Origin: Alistipes sp. Zagget8
GTDB taxonomy: Bacteria; Bacteroidota; Bacteroidia; Bacteroidales; Rikenellaceae
Reading direction: 5' to 3'
Assembly: GCA_001941065.1 (NCBI GenBank)
Contig: MSHJ01000001.1
Location: 25,721 to 89,720 of the forward strand
DNA length: 64,000 bases
The translations under genes and the position numbers were made by a program. The notes below the pieces were generated by a model. That model saw only the letters and a program-made list of their open reading frames with translations. It did no database searches and was not told where the DNA came from. The first letter of the stretch is position 1. Each line of letters opens with the position of its first letter. This document shows, piece after piece, positions 26,314 to 34,953 of this stretch.

Positions 26314-26321
26314 TATCTTTG
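26314..26321 (+). promoter_or_regulatory. Minus-7 box for the YD-repeat-like lipoprotein gene
   Basis: TATCTTTG lies 21 bases before the start codon. No clear -33 element is visible. Confidence 0.5.
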
Positions 26322-26342
26322 CGCTGTCACTATTTTACAATT

Positions 26343-27149
26343 ATGCAGAAATTGAATGGATTCGTAGTGCCGGCGCTTGTGCTGACCGCACTTTTCTTAT
26401 TGGCCGGATGCGGCGGCCGTCCGAAACAGCGTGCAGCGGCACAGGCGGAGACGGCCGGCAACGGTTCTCCTGCGGGCCGCAGCGAAAAACCGTTGCGGCT
26501 CAACGAAGCGTGTCTGGCGCTGTTCGAACTCACGGGGCCGGTAAAAAACTGCCAGGCAGAGTGCTGGCAGACCGGAACGGCCGAAAGGGAGTACGACATG
26601 CCCGACATGATGTGGAGCCGGGATTATGGATTCAACCGCCGGGGGTATCTGGAGATCGATGGATGCGTCGAATACACCTATCGGGCCGATACGGCCTTTC
26701 TGTATGGAGAGGATGCGCAGGCCCGGATGTCGGCATCGCTGACCTATGATGCCGCAGGGCGTATCGTTGCGCAGAAACTCGAATACGAGGGGGATGCGGT
26801 AGGCGACGGTGAGCGGGCAACCGAATATTCATACGATGACGCCGGACGATTGGCTAAGACCAATACGCTTCTGTGGGAGACCGACGTGGAGACCGTCTAT
26901 ACCTACGATGCCGAGGGACGGCTTGCGACCCGTCTGGAGACAGCTTTTGATTACGATGGAAATACGGAGCAGACCTATACCTACGAATATGTGAAATTCG
27001 ACGACCGCGGTAACTGGACGGAGCGTAAGTCGACGGTGAAAAGCACCGTTACGCAACCGGTGGAGGGGGCCGAACATGAGCGTTCGGAGATCGTGCACGA
27101 ACCGGACGCTTATCAGCTGGAGTTTCGGAAAATCACCTATTACGAATAA
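26343..27149 (+). CDS. Lipoprotein with YD/RHS-like repeats, function unknown
   Basis: A 268-residue product with lipobox LLAGC (Cys23). From about residue 135 it carries several YxYDxxGRL-type repeats (LTYDAAGRIVAQKL, YSYDDAGRLAKTN, YTYDAEGRLATRLE, KFDDRGNWTERK), the pattern of RHS/YD beta-hairpin repeats. It is far too short to be an RHS toxin shell and has no toxin tip. The ATG at 26343 starts the signal peptide. It has its own promoter box and a shared terminator with the convergent serine dehydratase gene. It may bind envelope carbohydrate, but nothing shows this directly. Confidence 0.8.
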   Translation: MQKLNGFVVPALVLTALFLLAGCGGRPKQRAAAQAETAGNGSPAGRSEKPLRLNEACLALFELTGPVKNCQAECWQTGTAEREYDMPDMMWSRDYGFNRRGYLEIDGCVEYTYRADTAFLYGEDAQARMSASLTYDAAGRIVAQKLEYEGDAVGDGERATEYSYDDAGRLAKTNTLLWETDVETVYTYDAEGRLATRLETAFDYDGNTEQTYTYEYVKFDDRGNWTERKSTVKSTVTQPVEGAEHERSEIVHEPDAYQLEFRKITYYE

Positions 27150-27188
27150 CGAAAATCCCGGGGCCCGCCGGAGGTCCCGGGATTTTCG
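27150..27188. terminator. Bidirectional terminator between the YD-repeat lipoprotein gene and sdaA
   Basis: CGAAAATCCCGGG (27150-27162) and CCCGGGATTTTCG (27176-27188) form a perfect 13-bp stem with A- and T-rich arms, serving both convergent genes. Confidence 0.85.
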
Positions 27189-27210
27189 TTGCGGAGGGCG
27201 TTCCGGATTA

Positions 27211-28413
<1,203 letters not shown>

Positions 28414-28442
28414 AGTTTTTGTTTTCGGAGATTTATCCGTTG

Positions 28443-28450
28443 CAAAGATA
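28443..28450 (-). promoter_or_regulatory. Minus-7 box for sdaA
   Basis: TATCTTTG on the minus strand, 29 bases before the sdaA start. No convincing -33 element is seen. Confidence 0.5.
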
Positions 28451-28463
28451 GGTAAAATTGTAC

Positions 28464-28502
28464 AAGAAAAGGGAGGAATTAATATTCCTCCCTTTTTTCT
28501 TG
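28464..28502. terminator. Terminator after tRNA-Arg
   Basis: GGGAGGAAT (28471-28479) and ATTCCTCCC (28484-28492) with A-rich and T6 flanks. It follows tRNA-Arg on the minus strand and insulates sdaA. Confidence 0.85.
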
Positions 28503-28574
28503 TAGCCCCACCGCGACTCGAACGCGAATTTAGGGTTTAGGAAACCCTCGTTCTATCCCTTGAACTATGGAGCC
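28503..28574 (-). tRNA. tRNA-Arg (anticodon CCT)
   Basis: A 72-base cloverleaf on the minus strand with acceptor GGCTCCA/TGGGGCT (one or two G-U pairs) and anticodon loop TTCCTAA. CCA is not encoded. Confidence 0.93.
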
Positions 28575-28576
28575 GA

Positions 28577-28620
28577 TAAAACAATGCGGTGCGTCTGTCT
28601 CCAAACGCACCGCAAAGATA
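28577..28620 (-). terminator. Hairpin after the fadL-like gene, with a tRNA-Arg promoter box on its edge
   Basis: GCGGTGCGT (28586-28594) and ACGCACCGC (28605-28613) form a stem followed on the minus strand by ATTGTTTTAT. TATCTTTG (28613-28620, minus) abuts it and may start tRNA-Arg. Confidence 0.65.
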
Positions 28621-28637
28621 ATAAAAATCCGGAATTT

Positions 28638-30122
28638 TTAGAAGCTGAAACCTACGCCGATGGAAAATACGTTGGCGTGGAGCTTGTAGTTGCCCGAGAA
28701 AACCTCGGTCAGGTTTTCCGGTTTTCCGTATTCGTAAAGCGGGTAGGAACCCGTGCGCTCGGGGTCGGCCGACGAGACATAGCAGTAAGCCAGGTCGATC
28801 GACATGAACTTGGTGGGACGCAGGCTCAGACCGGCCGTATAGGAAACCTTGGTCATCGACGGGGTTTCGGGGTTGAGGTAGCTGCTGCTCACGGGGCTTT
28901 CATCCACATACATACCCATGCGGGCTGTGATGAAATCGGTGGCGCGGTACTGGGCGCCGAAGCGGAAGGCCAGCGTGTTCGAGTAATTCTTCACCGAATA
29001 GATGTCATCGATTCCCAGTTCCTTTTCATTGAAGGATACGTTCAGGGCTTTGTAGGCCGACCATCCGGTCCATTGCAGGTCTACGGCCAGTTCCCATTTC
29101 ACGGCCGGGCGGAACGATACGGCCCACGTTACGGTCGTCGGGAGCGGCAGTTCGGCGTTGAAAGTGCCCTTGTCGAGCCCCGGGATCAGTTCGGTGCCCG
29201 GGGAGAGCTGTCCGAGTTTGGCGATAAGTTCCGCAGCCTGCGGGTCTATGTTCATCGTCGCGTGTCCCTTGCCCACTTTCATGTTCAGGCGCGACCGATA
29301 GGTCATGCCGACCGACCATTCGTCGGTAATGTCCCACAGGAACCCGGCGTTCACACCCACGGCAACGTCGGCGTCGCCTTTGAGTTTAGCCGATACGATC
29401 GACTGATTCATGGTGCTGTTGAGGTAGCCTTTGGCGCCCTCGAACGTCTGGAGGGTTGCGGTTGCCTGGGCGAGTGCTTCGCCGGTGAGCATGCCGCTGT
29501 TGATCGCCCCCTGAAGCTGGGCGATGTTCGGGTCGATCATGCCGGAGATGAGTCCGTTCCGCGTTGTGGGCGAAAGCAGCGAACGTGACAGGTCGAAATT
29601 ACCCCACGAAACCATCAGGCCTGCGCCGATCGAAAGGCGGTCGCAAATCTTGTACGACACGGTGGGCTGGAAGGTGTAGGACGTGAGGTTGATCTCCTGT
29701 ACGAGGTGTGCGCCCGACCAGTTGTCGCCCCAGTTCATCGCAGAACCGTAGGGGGTGTAGAAACCCAGTCCGACGGCCAGCCGTTCGGTGGGTTTGTAGT
29801 TGAAATAGATGTGAAGCGGGGTGGAGAGTTTATTGTCGGATTTCTCGGCCGGACCGCTTACGTAGTTATTGTCCATCGTCGGCAGCGAACGGTAGCTGAC
29901 ATTCGAGAGGATGCCCGTCATGCCGGCCGAGATATCGAATTTCGAGGTCTGGAAAGCCGTGGCTGCGGGGTTGAAATAGATCGACTCCGAATTGAGTTTC
30001 ATAGCCGTACCCACGTGACCCATACCGGTCTGCTTGGCCGACATGTTGTTTACCTGGTAACCCTCGGCGTATGCGCCGGAGGCGATGGCTGCGGCGGCCA
30101 GAACGAGGAAAAGTTTTTTCAT
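28638..30122 (-). CDS. OmpP1/FadL-family outer membrane transporter
   Basis: A 494-residue beta-barrel for hydrophobic compounds such as long-chain fatty acids. It has a signal peptide ending at AYA-EG, then the FadL hallmarks: an N-terminal hatch region (NNMSAKQTGMGHVGTAM, SESIYFNPAATAF) and the C-terminal strand ending GVGFSF. The ATG at 30122 is chosen because of the signal peptide and the promoter just upstream; the open frame extends much farther but into promoter and terminator sequence. It stands alone between its own promoter and terminator. Confidence 0.93.
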   Translation of the reverse strand: MKKLFLVLAAAAIASGAYAEGYQVNNMSAKQTGMGHVGTAMKLNSESIYFNPAATAFQTSKFDISAGMTGILSNVSYRSLPTMDNNYVSGPAEKSDNKLSTPLHIYFNYKPTERLAVGLGFYTPYGSAMNWGDNWSGAHLVQEINLTSYTFQPTVSYKICDRLSIGAGLMVSWGNFDLSRSLLSPTTRNGLISGMIDPNIAQLQGAINSGMLTGEALAQATATLQTFEGAKGYLNSTMNQSIVSAKLKGDADVAVGVNAGFLWDITDEWSVGMTYRSRLNMKVGKGHATMNIDPQAAELIAKLGQLSPGTELIPGLDKGTFNAELPLPTTVTWAVSFRPAVKWELAVDLQWTGWSAYKALNVSFNEKELGIDDIYSVKNYSNTLAFRFGAQYRATDFITARMGMYVDESPVSSSYLNPETPSMTKVSYTAGLSLRPTKFMSIDLAYCYVSSADPERTGSYPLYEYGKPENLTEVFSGNYKLHANVFSIGVGFSF

Positions 30123-30175
30123 AACGAATTGGTTTGGTTTATACTCGGCGTGTCTCGCGACACACAAAATCGGGG

Positions 30176-30207
30176 CAAAAGTAGGAAAACTATCCCCATG
30201 ACCCAAA
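30176..30207 (-). promoter_or_regulatory. Promoter for the fadL-like gene
   Basis: On the minus strand TTTG (30204-30207), 20 bases, TACTTTTG (30176-30183), 54 bases before the start codon. Confidence 0.78.
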
Positions 30208-30276
30208 CATTTTGGCCGAAAATTCCCGAAAACTCTACTAAAATGCATAAGATTGGAGGATTTGTCGGGTCTGTAT

Positions 30277-30316
30277 ATACAATAAAGGTGCAGCGCCTTG
30301 CGGGACGCTGCACCTT
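30277..30316 (-). terminator. Terminator after the aminotransferase gene
   Basis: AAGGTGCAGCG (30285-30295) and CGCTGCACCTT (30306-30316), followed on the minus strand by TATTG. Confidence 0.75.
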
Positions 30317-30337
30317 GTTTCGGATCGCCGGCGGTGT

Positions 30338-31561
30338 TTATGGACGGCTGTTGTAGGCTTCGAGCGCTTTGCCCAGAATGATGAGGGCCCGTTCGAGGTC
30401 CTCTTTTTTCAGGACATAGGCGATGCGGACCTCGTTGCGGCCGCATTCGGGGTCGGAATAGAAGCCCGACGCCGGGGCCAGCATGACGGTTTCGCCTTCG
30501 TATTCGAACTCCGAGAGGCACCATGCGCAGAATTTGTCGCTGTCGTCGACCGGGAGCCGGGCTACGGTGTAGAACGCTCCCATCGGGATCGGCGAATAGA
30601 CCCCGGGGATGCGGTTCAGACCGTCGATCAGGCACTTGCGGCGTTCGATATACTCTTCGTAGACCTCCGTGCTGTATGACCGCGGAGCGTCGATCGAGGC
30701 TTCGGCGACGATCTGCCCGAGCAGCGGCGGCGAGAGGCGTGCCTGACAGAATTTCATCACGGCATTGCGCAGTTTCTTGTTTTTGGTGATCAGCGCTCCG
30801 ATGCGGATGCCGCATTCGGAGTAACGTTTCGAGACCGAGTCGATCAGCACGACATTCTGTTCGATGCCTTCGAGGTGGCAGGCCGAAATATAGGGCGAAC
30901 CGGTGTAGATAAATTCGCGGTAAACCTCGTCGGAGAAGAGGAACAGGTCGTATTTTTGGACCATGTCGCGGATGCGGTCCATCTCGCGGCGCGTGTAGAG
31001 ATAACCCGTGGGGTTGTTGGGGTTGCAGATCAGGATGCCGCGCGTCCGCTCGTTGATCAGCTTCTCGAACTCCTCGATGGGCGGCAGTGCGAATCCGTTC
31101 TCAATCGACGAAACGACAGGCCGGATCACGGCGCCGGCCGAGATGGCGAAGGCCATGTAGTTGGCGTAGGCCGGTTCGGGAACGATGATTTCGTCGCCGG
31201 GGTTGAGGCACGACATGAAAGCGAACAGCACGGCCTCGGAACCGCCCGTGGTGACGATGATCTCCTCGGGGGTGAGTTTGATCTGATACTGCGCGTAGTA
31301 GGACACGAGCTTCTCGCGCAGCGAGCGGTAGCCGTCGCTGGGACTGTATTCCAGCACTTTGCGGTCGATATGCTTCAGGGCGTCGAGACCCACCTGCGGC
31401 GTGGGCAAGTCGGGCTGTCCGATGTTCAGGTGGTAGATTTTGACGCCCCGGGCACGTGCGGCGTCGGCCAGCGGGACGAGTTTGCGTATCGGGGAGGCCG
31501 GCATCTGCTCGGCGCGGAGTGAAATTTCAGGCATGTGTGCGGATTTGGCGGGCCGGGTCAT
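30338..31561 (-). CDS. PLP-dependent aminotransferase, class I/II (aspartate aminotransferase-like)
   Basis: A 407-residue fold-type I aminotransferase, probably using aspartate or aromatic amino acids with 2-oxoglutarate. It shows the N-terminal VKIYHLNIGQPDLPTP, the PLP-contact region NPNNPTGYLYT, the Schiff-base Lys in SVSKRYSECGIRIG, and the C-terminal Arg in NEVRIAYV that binds the substrate carboxylate. The start ATG overlaps the HU gene stop as ATGA, implying translational coupling; an in-frame ATG at 31534 is also possible. The exact amino donor cannot be fixed from sequence. Confidence 0.93.
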   Translation of the reverse strand: MTRPAKSAHMPEISLRAEQMPASPIRKLVPLADAARARGVKIYHLNIGQPDLPTPQVGLDALKHIDRKVLEYSPSDGYRSLREKLVSYYAQYQIKLTPEEIIVTTGGSEAVLFAFMSCLNPGDEIIVPEPAYANYMAFAISAGAVIRPVVSSIENGFALPPIEEFEKLINERTRGILICNPNNPTGYLYTRREMDRIRDMVQKYDLFLFSDEVYREFIYTGSPYISACHLEGIEQNVVLIDSVSKRYSECGIRIGALITKNKKLRNAVMKFCQARLSPPLLGQIVAEASIDAPRSYSTEVYEEYIERRKCLIDGLNRIPGVYSPIPMGAFYTVARLPVDDSDKFCAWCLSEFEYEGETVMLAPASGFYSDPECGRNEVRIAYVLKKEDLERALIILGKALEAYNSRP

Positions 31562-31818
31562 TCGACCTCGACCGTGGGATGGAACTTGATGACCTTGCGG
31601 GGCGGAATCTTCACGGCGGCGCCCGTGCGCGGATTGCGGCCTATGCGCTCGGACCGCTGCTGTACGCTGAAGGAGCCGAGACCGGTCAGGGTCAGCCGTT
31701 CGCCTTCGCGCAGCGATTGTACCGTTACACGGATTACGGAATCGACGGCCTTACGGGCCTCCACCTTCGAGATGTTCGCGTCAAGAGCAATGGCCTCGAC
31801 AAACTGCGCTTTGTTCAT
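31558..31818 (-). CDS. HU-family DNA-binding protein
   Basis: An 86-residue HU/IHF protein with the GLGSFSVQQRSERIGRNPRTG arm, whose Arg- and Pro-bearing beta ribbon intercalates DNA. It starts MNKAQFVEAIA. The first gene of a two-gene operon, it overlaps the aminotransferase start by 4 bases. It has normal HU length and no C-terminal extension. Confidence 0.96.
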   Translation of the reverse strand: MNKAQFVEAIALDANISKVEARKAVDSVIRVTVQSLREGERLTLTGLGSFSVQQRSERIGRNPRTGAAVKIPPRKVIKFHPTVEVE

Positions 31819-31865
31819 GGCTTCGCTGCGTGAAAAAGATTAACCTTCGGGTCCTAACTTATTTA

Positions 31866-31873
31866 CAAAGATA
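31866..31873 (-). promoter_or_regulatory. Minus-7 box for the HU-aminotransferase operon
   Basis: TATCTTTG on the minus strand, 48 bases before the HU start; the -33 element is weak. Confidence 0.5.
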
Positions 31874-31954
31874 GGCAAATTTCGGAAAAGACGAAAATTA
31901 TCTCTGGAATTTGATTTTCGGAGCGGTGTGTCGGGAATAAAAACGGGGTGTGGA

Positions 31955-31986
31955 TTTGGCAGAATGGAAAATCGGTACTACTTTTG
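31955..31986 (+). promoter_or_regulatory. Promoter for tRNA-Ser
   Basis: TTTG (31955-31958), 20 bases, TACTTTTG (31979-31986). The tRNA begins 5 bases after the box, so transcription probably starts at or within a base of the mature 5' end. Confidence 0.78.
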
Positions 31987-31991
31987 TCACC

Positions 31992-32076
31992 GGAAAGTTG
32001 GCGGAGTGGTCGATCGCGGCGGTCTTGAAAACCGTTGAACCGCAAGGTTCCGGGGGTTCGAATCCCTCACTTTCCG
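31992..32076 (+). tRNA. tRNA-Ser (anticodon TGA)
   Basis: An 85-base type II tRNA with a long variable arm, GGAAAGT/ACTTTCC acceptor stem and anticodon loop CTTGAAA. CCA is encoded at 32077-32079. Its last 16 bases are duplicated at 32269-32284. Confidence 0.96.
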
Positions 32077-32284
32077 CCAGCACGGGAAACGGGTTGCAAA
32101 TTTAGTTTGCAACCCGTTTTGTTTTCCGCGCGGGCTGAATTTATTCGGGACCGTGCGGAAAATAAAACGAAATGCGGCGAAGCCGCCGTTTTCCGGGCTG
32201 GCAGGGATGCCCCCGGCAGGGCAGGGAACGACGAGCGGCACGAAGCGTAAGCGGAGTGGAACGAAGTCAATCCCTCACTTTCCG
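32061..32284 (+). repeat. 16-bp direct repeat of the tRNA-Ser 3' end, 208 bp apart (att-like scar)
   Basis: AATCCCTCACTTTCCG occurs at 32061-32076, inside the tRNA, and again at 32269-32284. A duplicated tRNA 3' end is what tyrosine-recombinase integration leaves. The DNA between holds a terminator and a dispersed repeat (32228-32273) related to the tRNA-Thr spacer, but no gene. Confidence 0.65.
32088..32125 (+). terminator. Terminator after tRNA-Ser
   Basis: AACGGGTTGCAAA (32088-32100) pairs with TTTGCAACCCGTT (32106-32118) around TTTAG, then TTGTTTT. Confidence 0.88.
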
Positions 32285-32291
32285 GCAAAGT

Positions 32292-32323
32292 ACTAAGAGG
32301 AGCTTTCAATAGCCCCTCTTAGT
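32292..32323. terminator. Hairpin between the tRNA-Ser patch and the HEPN gene
   Basis: ACTAAGAGG (32292-32300) and CCTCTTAGT (32315-32323) with a 14-base loop. The T-rich side is on the plus strand; it may also mark the end of the minus-strand gene. Confidence 0.5.
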
Positions 32324-32340
32324 TTGTCTTTGGGATACGG

Positions 32341-33203
32341 CTATTGTCCGTTCAACTCTTTGTAAAGTTCCAGCTGTAGGCTGCAGTAGTTTTCGATTAT
32401 TTCAGCCGCTTTTTGAACACGATCCATGTGCGTTTCCAATTCTTGCGGAGCCATGTAAAACTCGGCGCTGTAAGGTGTTTTTAACAATACTTGTTTCAGA
32501 CATGGTAGCGTAAAGATGTTTCCGATGTGGTTGTCGTCGAATACCAGCATCAGTTTTGTCGAAAGCGTCCGCATTCGGTCGTGCATTACTACCGGATCAT
32601 GGATGCCGAACTCCATACCGTGATAGACGTAATACAGCGTGTGGTAGAAATAGACCATGGCCTGCGCCGTGAACTGTGCCGCCAGACGCACGTTGCGCCC
32701 TCGGCAAAAGCATCCTGCGCTTGTTCCAACAGATCGTTCCCGAGCGTGCGGAAGGTATCGAAATGAAATTTGGCATCGGCATAGGCTTTGGCAAAGTCGA
32801 TCGGATGCTTCGGACGGCGGAAATGGCAGTGGTCGCTGTGATAGAGTAATTCGCCCTCGGCGTGGGCAAAGTAGAGAAAGGGCGTCCGATTCGATTCGAC
32901 ATAGTTCAAAGGCAGGATGTAGAGATTGATGTAGGCGATCTTTCGGTGGCGGGGCGGCATTTTGTACCGCAGAATGCGTTTTGCCTGAATCCAGTCGTAT
33001 TTCGGTGTTTCGCGCACGACCATCAGCAGGTCGTAGGCCGTGGCGTCGCTGTGGTGTGTGCCTCCTGCCAACTTGCCGAATAGCAGGATATATTCCGGGT
33101 TGAAATAACCGTCGGTCAGGACGCAGACGATCTGTGCCGCTTCATTCGGATCGTAAAGCTGTTCGGCAGGTTGTTCCTGCACGGGATTTTGATTCGTTTC
33201 CAT
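32341..33203 (-). pseudogene. Nucleotidyltransferase-HEPN protein gene, broken by a frameshift
   Basis: Two adjoining minus-strand frames read as one protein. The first (33203 down to about 32700) has a nucleotidyltransferase-like part: FNPEYILLFGKLAGGTHHSDATAYDLLMVV, in which the usual GSxxxGxxxxxSDxD motif is degenerate. The second (from about 32691 to 32341) is a helical HEPN-like part (FTAQAMVYFYHTLYYVYHGME). Loss of one base near 32695-32700, around GAGGGCGCAACG, would explain the break: FAEG continues naturally into NVRLAAQF after the shift. Such MNT-HEPN proteins often belong to toxin-antitoxin-like or defence modules. No separate partner gene is next to it. A sequencing error is the main alternative. 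Confidence 0.6.
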
Positions 33204-33379
33204 TTGATTGATTGTTACGGATTTGACAATAGTGTGGCTGTCCTTATCGTGCGCAGGGACACAACAAAGAGAATAAAGTTTTGGTTAGCAAATACTTGCT
33301 AATCGGGCGGATGGAAATGGAAACAAAACGGGATGTTGCACGGCGGGAACCGCCTGCGGCTGGCCTTACGGCTTGTCTG

Positions 33380-33673
33380 TACCGGGGTACGGACGATAGA
33401 TAGTGTTCGCATAAATAAAAAAAGAATGTGCAGCTGCGAACACTATCTATCGACCTTGCGGATTCAGGAAAGGTGTCGTTCGCGGGATTGCTCCCCAACG
33501 GCCCTGCACATAATTTTAGCATGTGGCTTCTTTCCTGAAAGCCGGATCACAAGATTATTCAATAAATAATGTTCGCAGGGGCAAAGATAAGAAAATTAAT
33601 ACACTCTTTGTTGATATGGAAATTTCTTTTTTAGGTAGGCAAAAATGGATATTGACACTATGTACCCCGGTAC
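33380..33673. repeat. Inverted 12-mers bounding a 294-bp segment
   Basis: GTACCGGGGTAC (33380-33391) and its complement GTACCCCGGTAC (33662-33673) bound the segment. Inside are the 18-bp repeat and a 10-bp inverted pair (33463-33472 with 33530-33539). This is MITE-like in layout, though no flanking target duplication is evident. Confidence 0.4.
33394..33452. repeat. Perfect 18-bp inverted repeat with a 23-base spacer
   Basis: CGATAGATAGTGTTCGCA (33394-33411) and its exact complement (33435-33452). As RNA this would be a strong hairpin with an A-rich loop; as DNA it could be a dimer-binding site or an element end. Confidence 0.8.
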
Positions 33674-33789
33674 GGGATGAAATCATCCGCGGATTCGTGG
33701 TGGATATTCCGACGCGGAGCATCCGCACGGCAATGACCGTGACGTTCGGCCGGGTTCAGGACGACCGATAAAATTCCCTGGAAACGGTT

Positions 33790-33833
33790 ACGCCCCGGAT
33801 CGCTTTCATGCAGCGATCCGGGGCGTTGTTTTG
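33790..33833 (+). terminator. Strong terminator in front of the deoR-type gene
   Basis: ACGCCCCGGATCGCT (33790-33804) and AGCGATCCGGGGCGT (33812-33826), then TTGTTTT. The U-run is on the plus strand. A G8 run (33836-33843) follows directly. Confidence 0.82.
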
Positions 33834-33867
33834 CAGGGGGGGGCGGGGGACGACCGCTCCCCGTTCG

Positions 33868-34671
33868 TTATACGTCGGCGATATGCAGTTTGATGTTCAT
33901 GGATTTGAGCTGTGTGCGGATGTTCGCCGGCAGGTTGCTGTCGGTGACGATGACGTCGATCTTGTCGACCGGGGCGATGAAGGCGAACCTGCGTTTGTTG
34001 ACCTTGCTCGAATCGAAAACGGCGACTACTTTGCTGGCCATCGAAAGCATCACCTGGTTGATGTTCGCCTCCTCGATGTTCGGGGTCGAAAGTCCGCACT
34101 CGATGTTGAAACTGTCCACCCCGAGAAAGAGTTTGTCGCAGTAGAAAATCTTGAGGTTCGATTCGGCGACGGGCCCGACGGTCGACAGCGACGGTTCGCG
34201 CAGGTTGCCGCCCAGCAGGATGACGTTGAAACGTTTGTATTTGAGCAGTTCGGTGGCGACGTTGAGGGCGTTGGTGATGATCGTCAGCCGTTGGAACCGT
34301 CCCAGGTTGCGGGCGATCTCCAGCGTCGTGGTTCCCGAGTCGAGCATGATGGTGTTGCCCTCCTCGATGAGCGAGGCGGCCAGCCGTCCGATGGCCTGTT
34401 TTTCCCGGATATTGAAAAAACGCTTGTTGTTGATCGGCATGTCGTCCTTGTTCGCGCTGCTCGAACAGGAGATGGCCCCGCCGCGTGTGCGGATGAGCAG
34501 GTTGCGGTCGAAAAGGTCGTTCAGGTCTTTCCGGATCGTAACTTCCGAAACTCCGAACTCTTCGTGCAGCTCCGTAACGGATACGGAAGCCTGCTTTTTC
34601 AACTTCTGGAGGATCAGCGCGCGGCGTCCCTTCGTCGTCTTCACGATTTCCGTTATCCCTTCTGTTTGCAT
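33868..34671 (-). CDS. DeoR/GlpR-family transcriptional regulator
   Basis: A 267-residue sugar-phosphate-responsive repressor. The ATG at 34671 gives MQTEGITEI; the open frame upstream crosses the promoter. The N-terminal helix-turn-helix is VSVTELHEEFGVSEVTIRKDLNDL followed by the family signature TRGGAI. The C-terminal DeoR sensor domain (residues about 75-240) has IMLDSGTTTLEIARNL and LGVDSFNIECGLSTPNIEEA. It is divergent from agaS-gatZ-pfkB-gatY, whose products handle tagatose and galactosamine phosphates, so it very probably represses that operon until such a phosphate binds. CGAAA repeats in the shared intergenic region are its likely operators. Confidence 0.94.
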   Translation of the reverse strand: MQTEGITEIVKTTKGRRALILQKLKKQASVSVTELHEEFGVSEVTIRKDLNDLFDRNLLIRTRGGAISCSSSANKDDMPINNKRFFNIREKQAIGRLAASLIEEGNTIMLDSGTTTLEIARNLGRFQRLTIITNALNVATELLKYKRFNVILLGGNLREPSLSTVGPVAESNLKIFYCDKLFLGVDSFNIECGLSTPNIEEANINQVMLSMASKVVAVFDSSKVNKRRFAFIAPVDKIDVIVTDSNLPANIRTQLKSMNIKLHIADV

Positions 34672-34736
34672 TGATAATAAGGTGTATATGGTTGTTTTAC
34701 TTTTTGCACTTTCGGCCTCTGCCGATGAATTTTGTA

Positions 34737-34767
34737 CAAACTTAGTAAAAATAACCGCATCGAACAA
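34737..34767 (-). promoter_or_regulatory. Promoter for the deoR-type gene
   Basis: On the minus strand TTG (34765-34767), 20 bases, TAAGTTTG (34737-34744). Confidence 0.72.
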
Positions 34768-34787
34768 GAAAAAGCGTGTCGATTTTT

Positions 34788-34930
34788 CGAAAGGTTGCGA
34801 AATGTTTTCTGCGATATTGAAATTTTTGGTTAAAAATCTGTTTTTTAGTTTGTTAAATGTAGTATCGAAATTTTTTTATTTTCGAATCTCGAAAAAAATG
34901 TCCCGAAATGTAATTACGAAGCCTGCGAAA
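34788..34930. promoter_or_regulatory. CGAAA-repeat operator region between deoR and agaS
   Basis: CGAA(A) occurs at 34788, 34798, 34866, 34883, 34890, 34904, 34917 and 34926. The last five sit 7-14 bases apart just before the agaS -7 box. Operators of the DeoR family (AgaR, for example) are direct TTTCG repeats, the complement of this motif, so this is the likely repressor-binding array. Confidence 0.55.
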
Positions 34931-34935
34931 TAAAT

Positions 34936-34943
34936 TAAGTTTG
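34936..34943 (+). promoter_or_regulatory. Minus-7 box of the galactosamine/tagatose PUL operon
   Basis: TAAGTTTG, identical to the divergent deoR box. No clean -33 element is visible, consistent with a regulated promoter. It lies 10 bases before the first possible agaS start codon. Confidence 0.6.
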
Positions 34944-34953
34944 TAATGCTTCG

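Larger units (their letters stand above)
33204..33789. other. Gene-poor stretch with inverted repeats
   Basis: No coding region here is supported. A minus-strand frame at 33244-33522 (92 codons) and a plus-strand frame at 33523-33771 (82 codons) lack recognisable domains. A minus-strand TATCTTTG box lies at 33582-33589, and a plus-strand terminator follows at 33790, so both strands may be transcribed. The repeats are listed separately. Confidence 0.5.

Noticed and set aside
28638..30815. 725-codon frame extending the FadL-like protein upstream
   Set aside because: The extra 231 codons cross the promoter at 30176-30207 and the aminotransferase terminator. The signal peptide marks the start at 30122.
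32690..32705. Programmed frameshift in the nucleotidyltransferase-HEPN gene
   Set aside because: No slippery heptamer followed by a structured element is visible; a one-base loss or read error is simpler.
33244..33522. 92-codon minus-strand frame in the repeat region, with a promoter box upstream
   Set aside because: Unusual composition, no domain, and it runs through the 18-bp inverted repeat. It may be transcribed, but coding is unsupported.
33523..33771. 82-codon plus-strand frame before the terminator at 33790
   Set aside because: No start signal and no recognisable domain, although the terminator shows something on this strand may be transcribed.
33836..33849. G8 and G5 runs after the terminator as a phase-variation switch
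   Set aside because: They lie downstream of the deoR-type stop codon and upstream of no gene on the plus strand, so length change would have no obvious effect.
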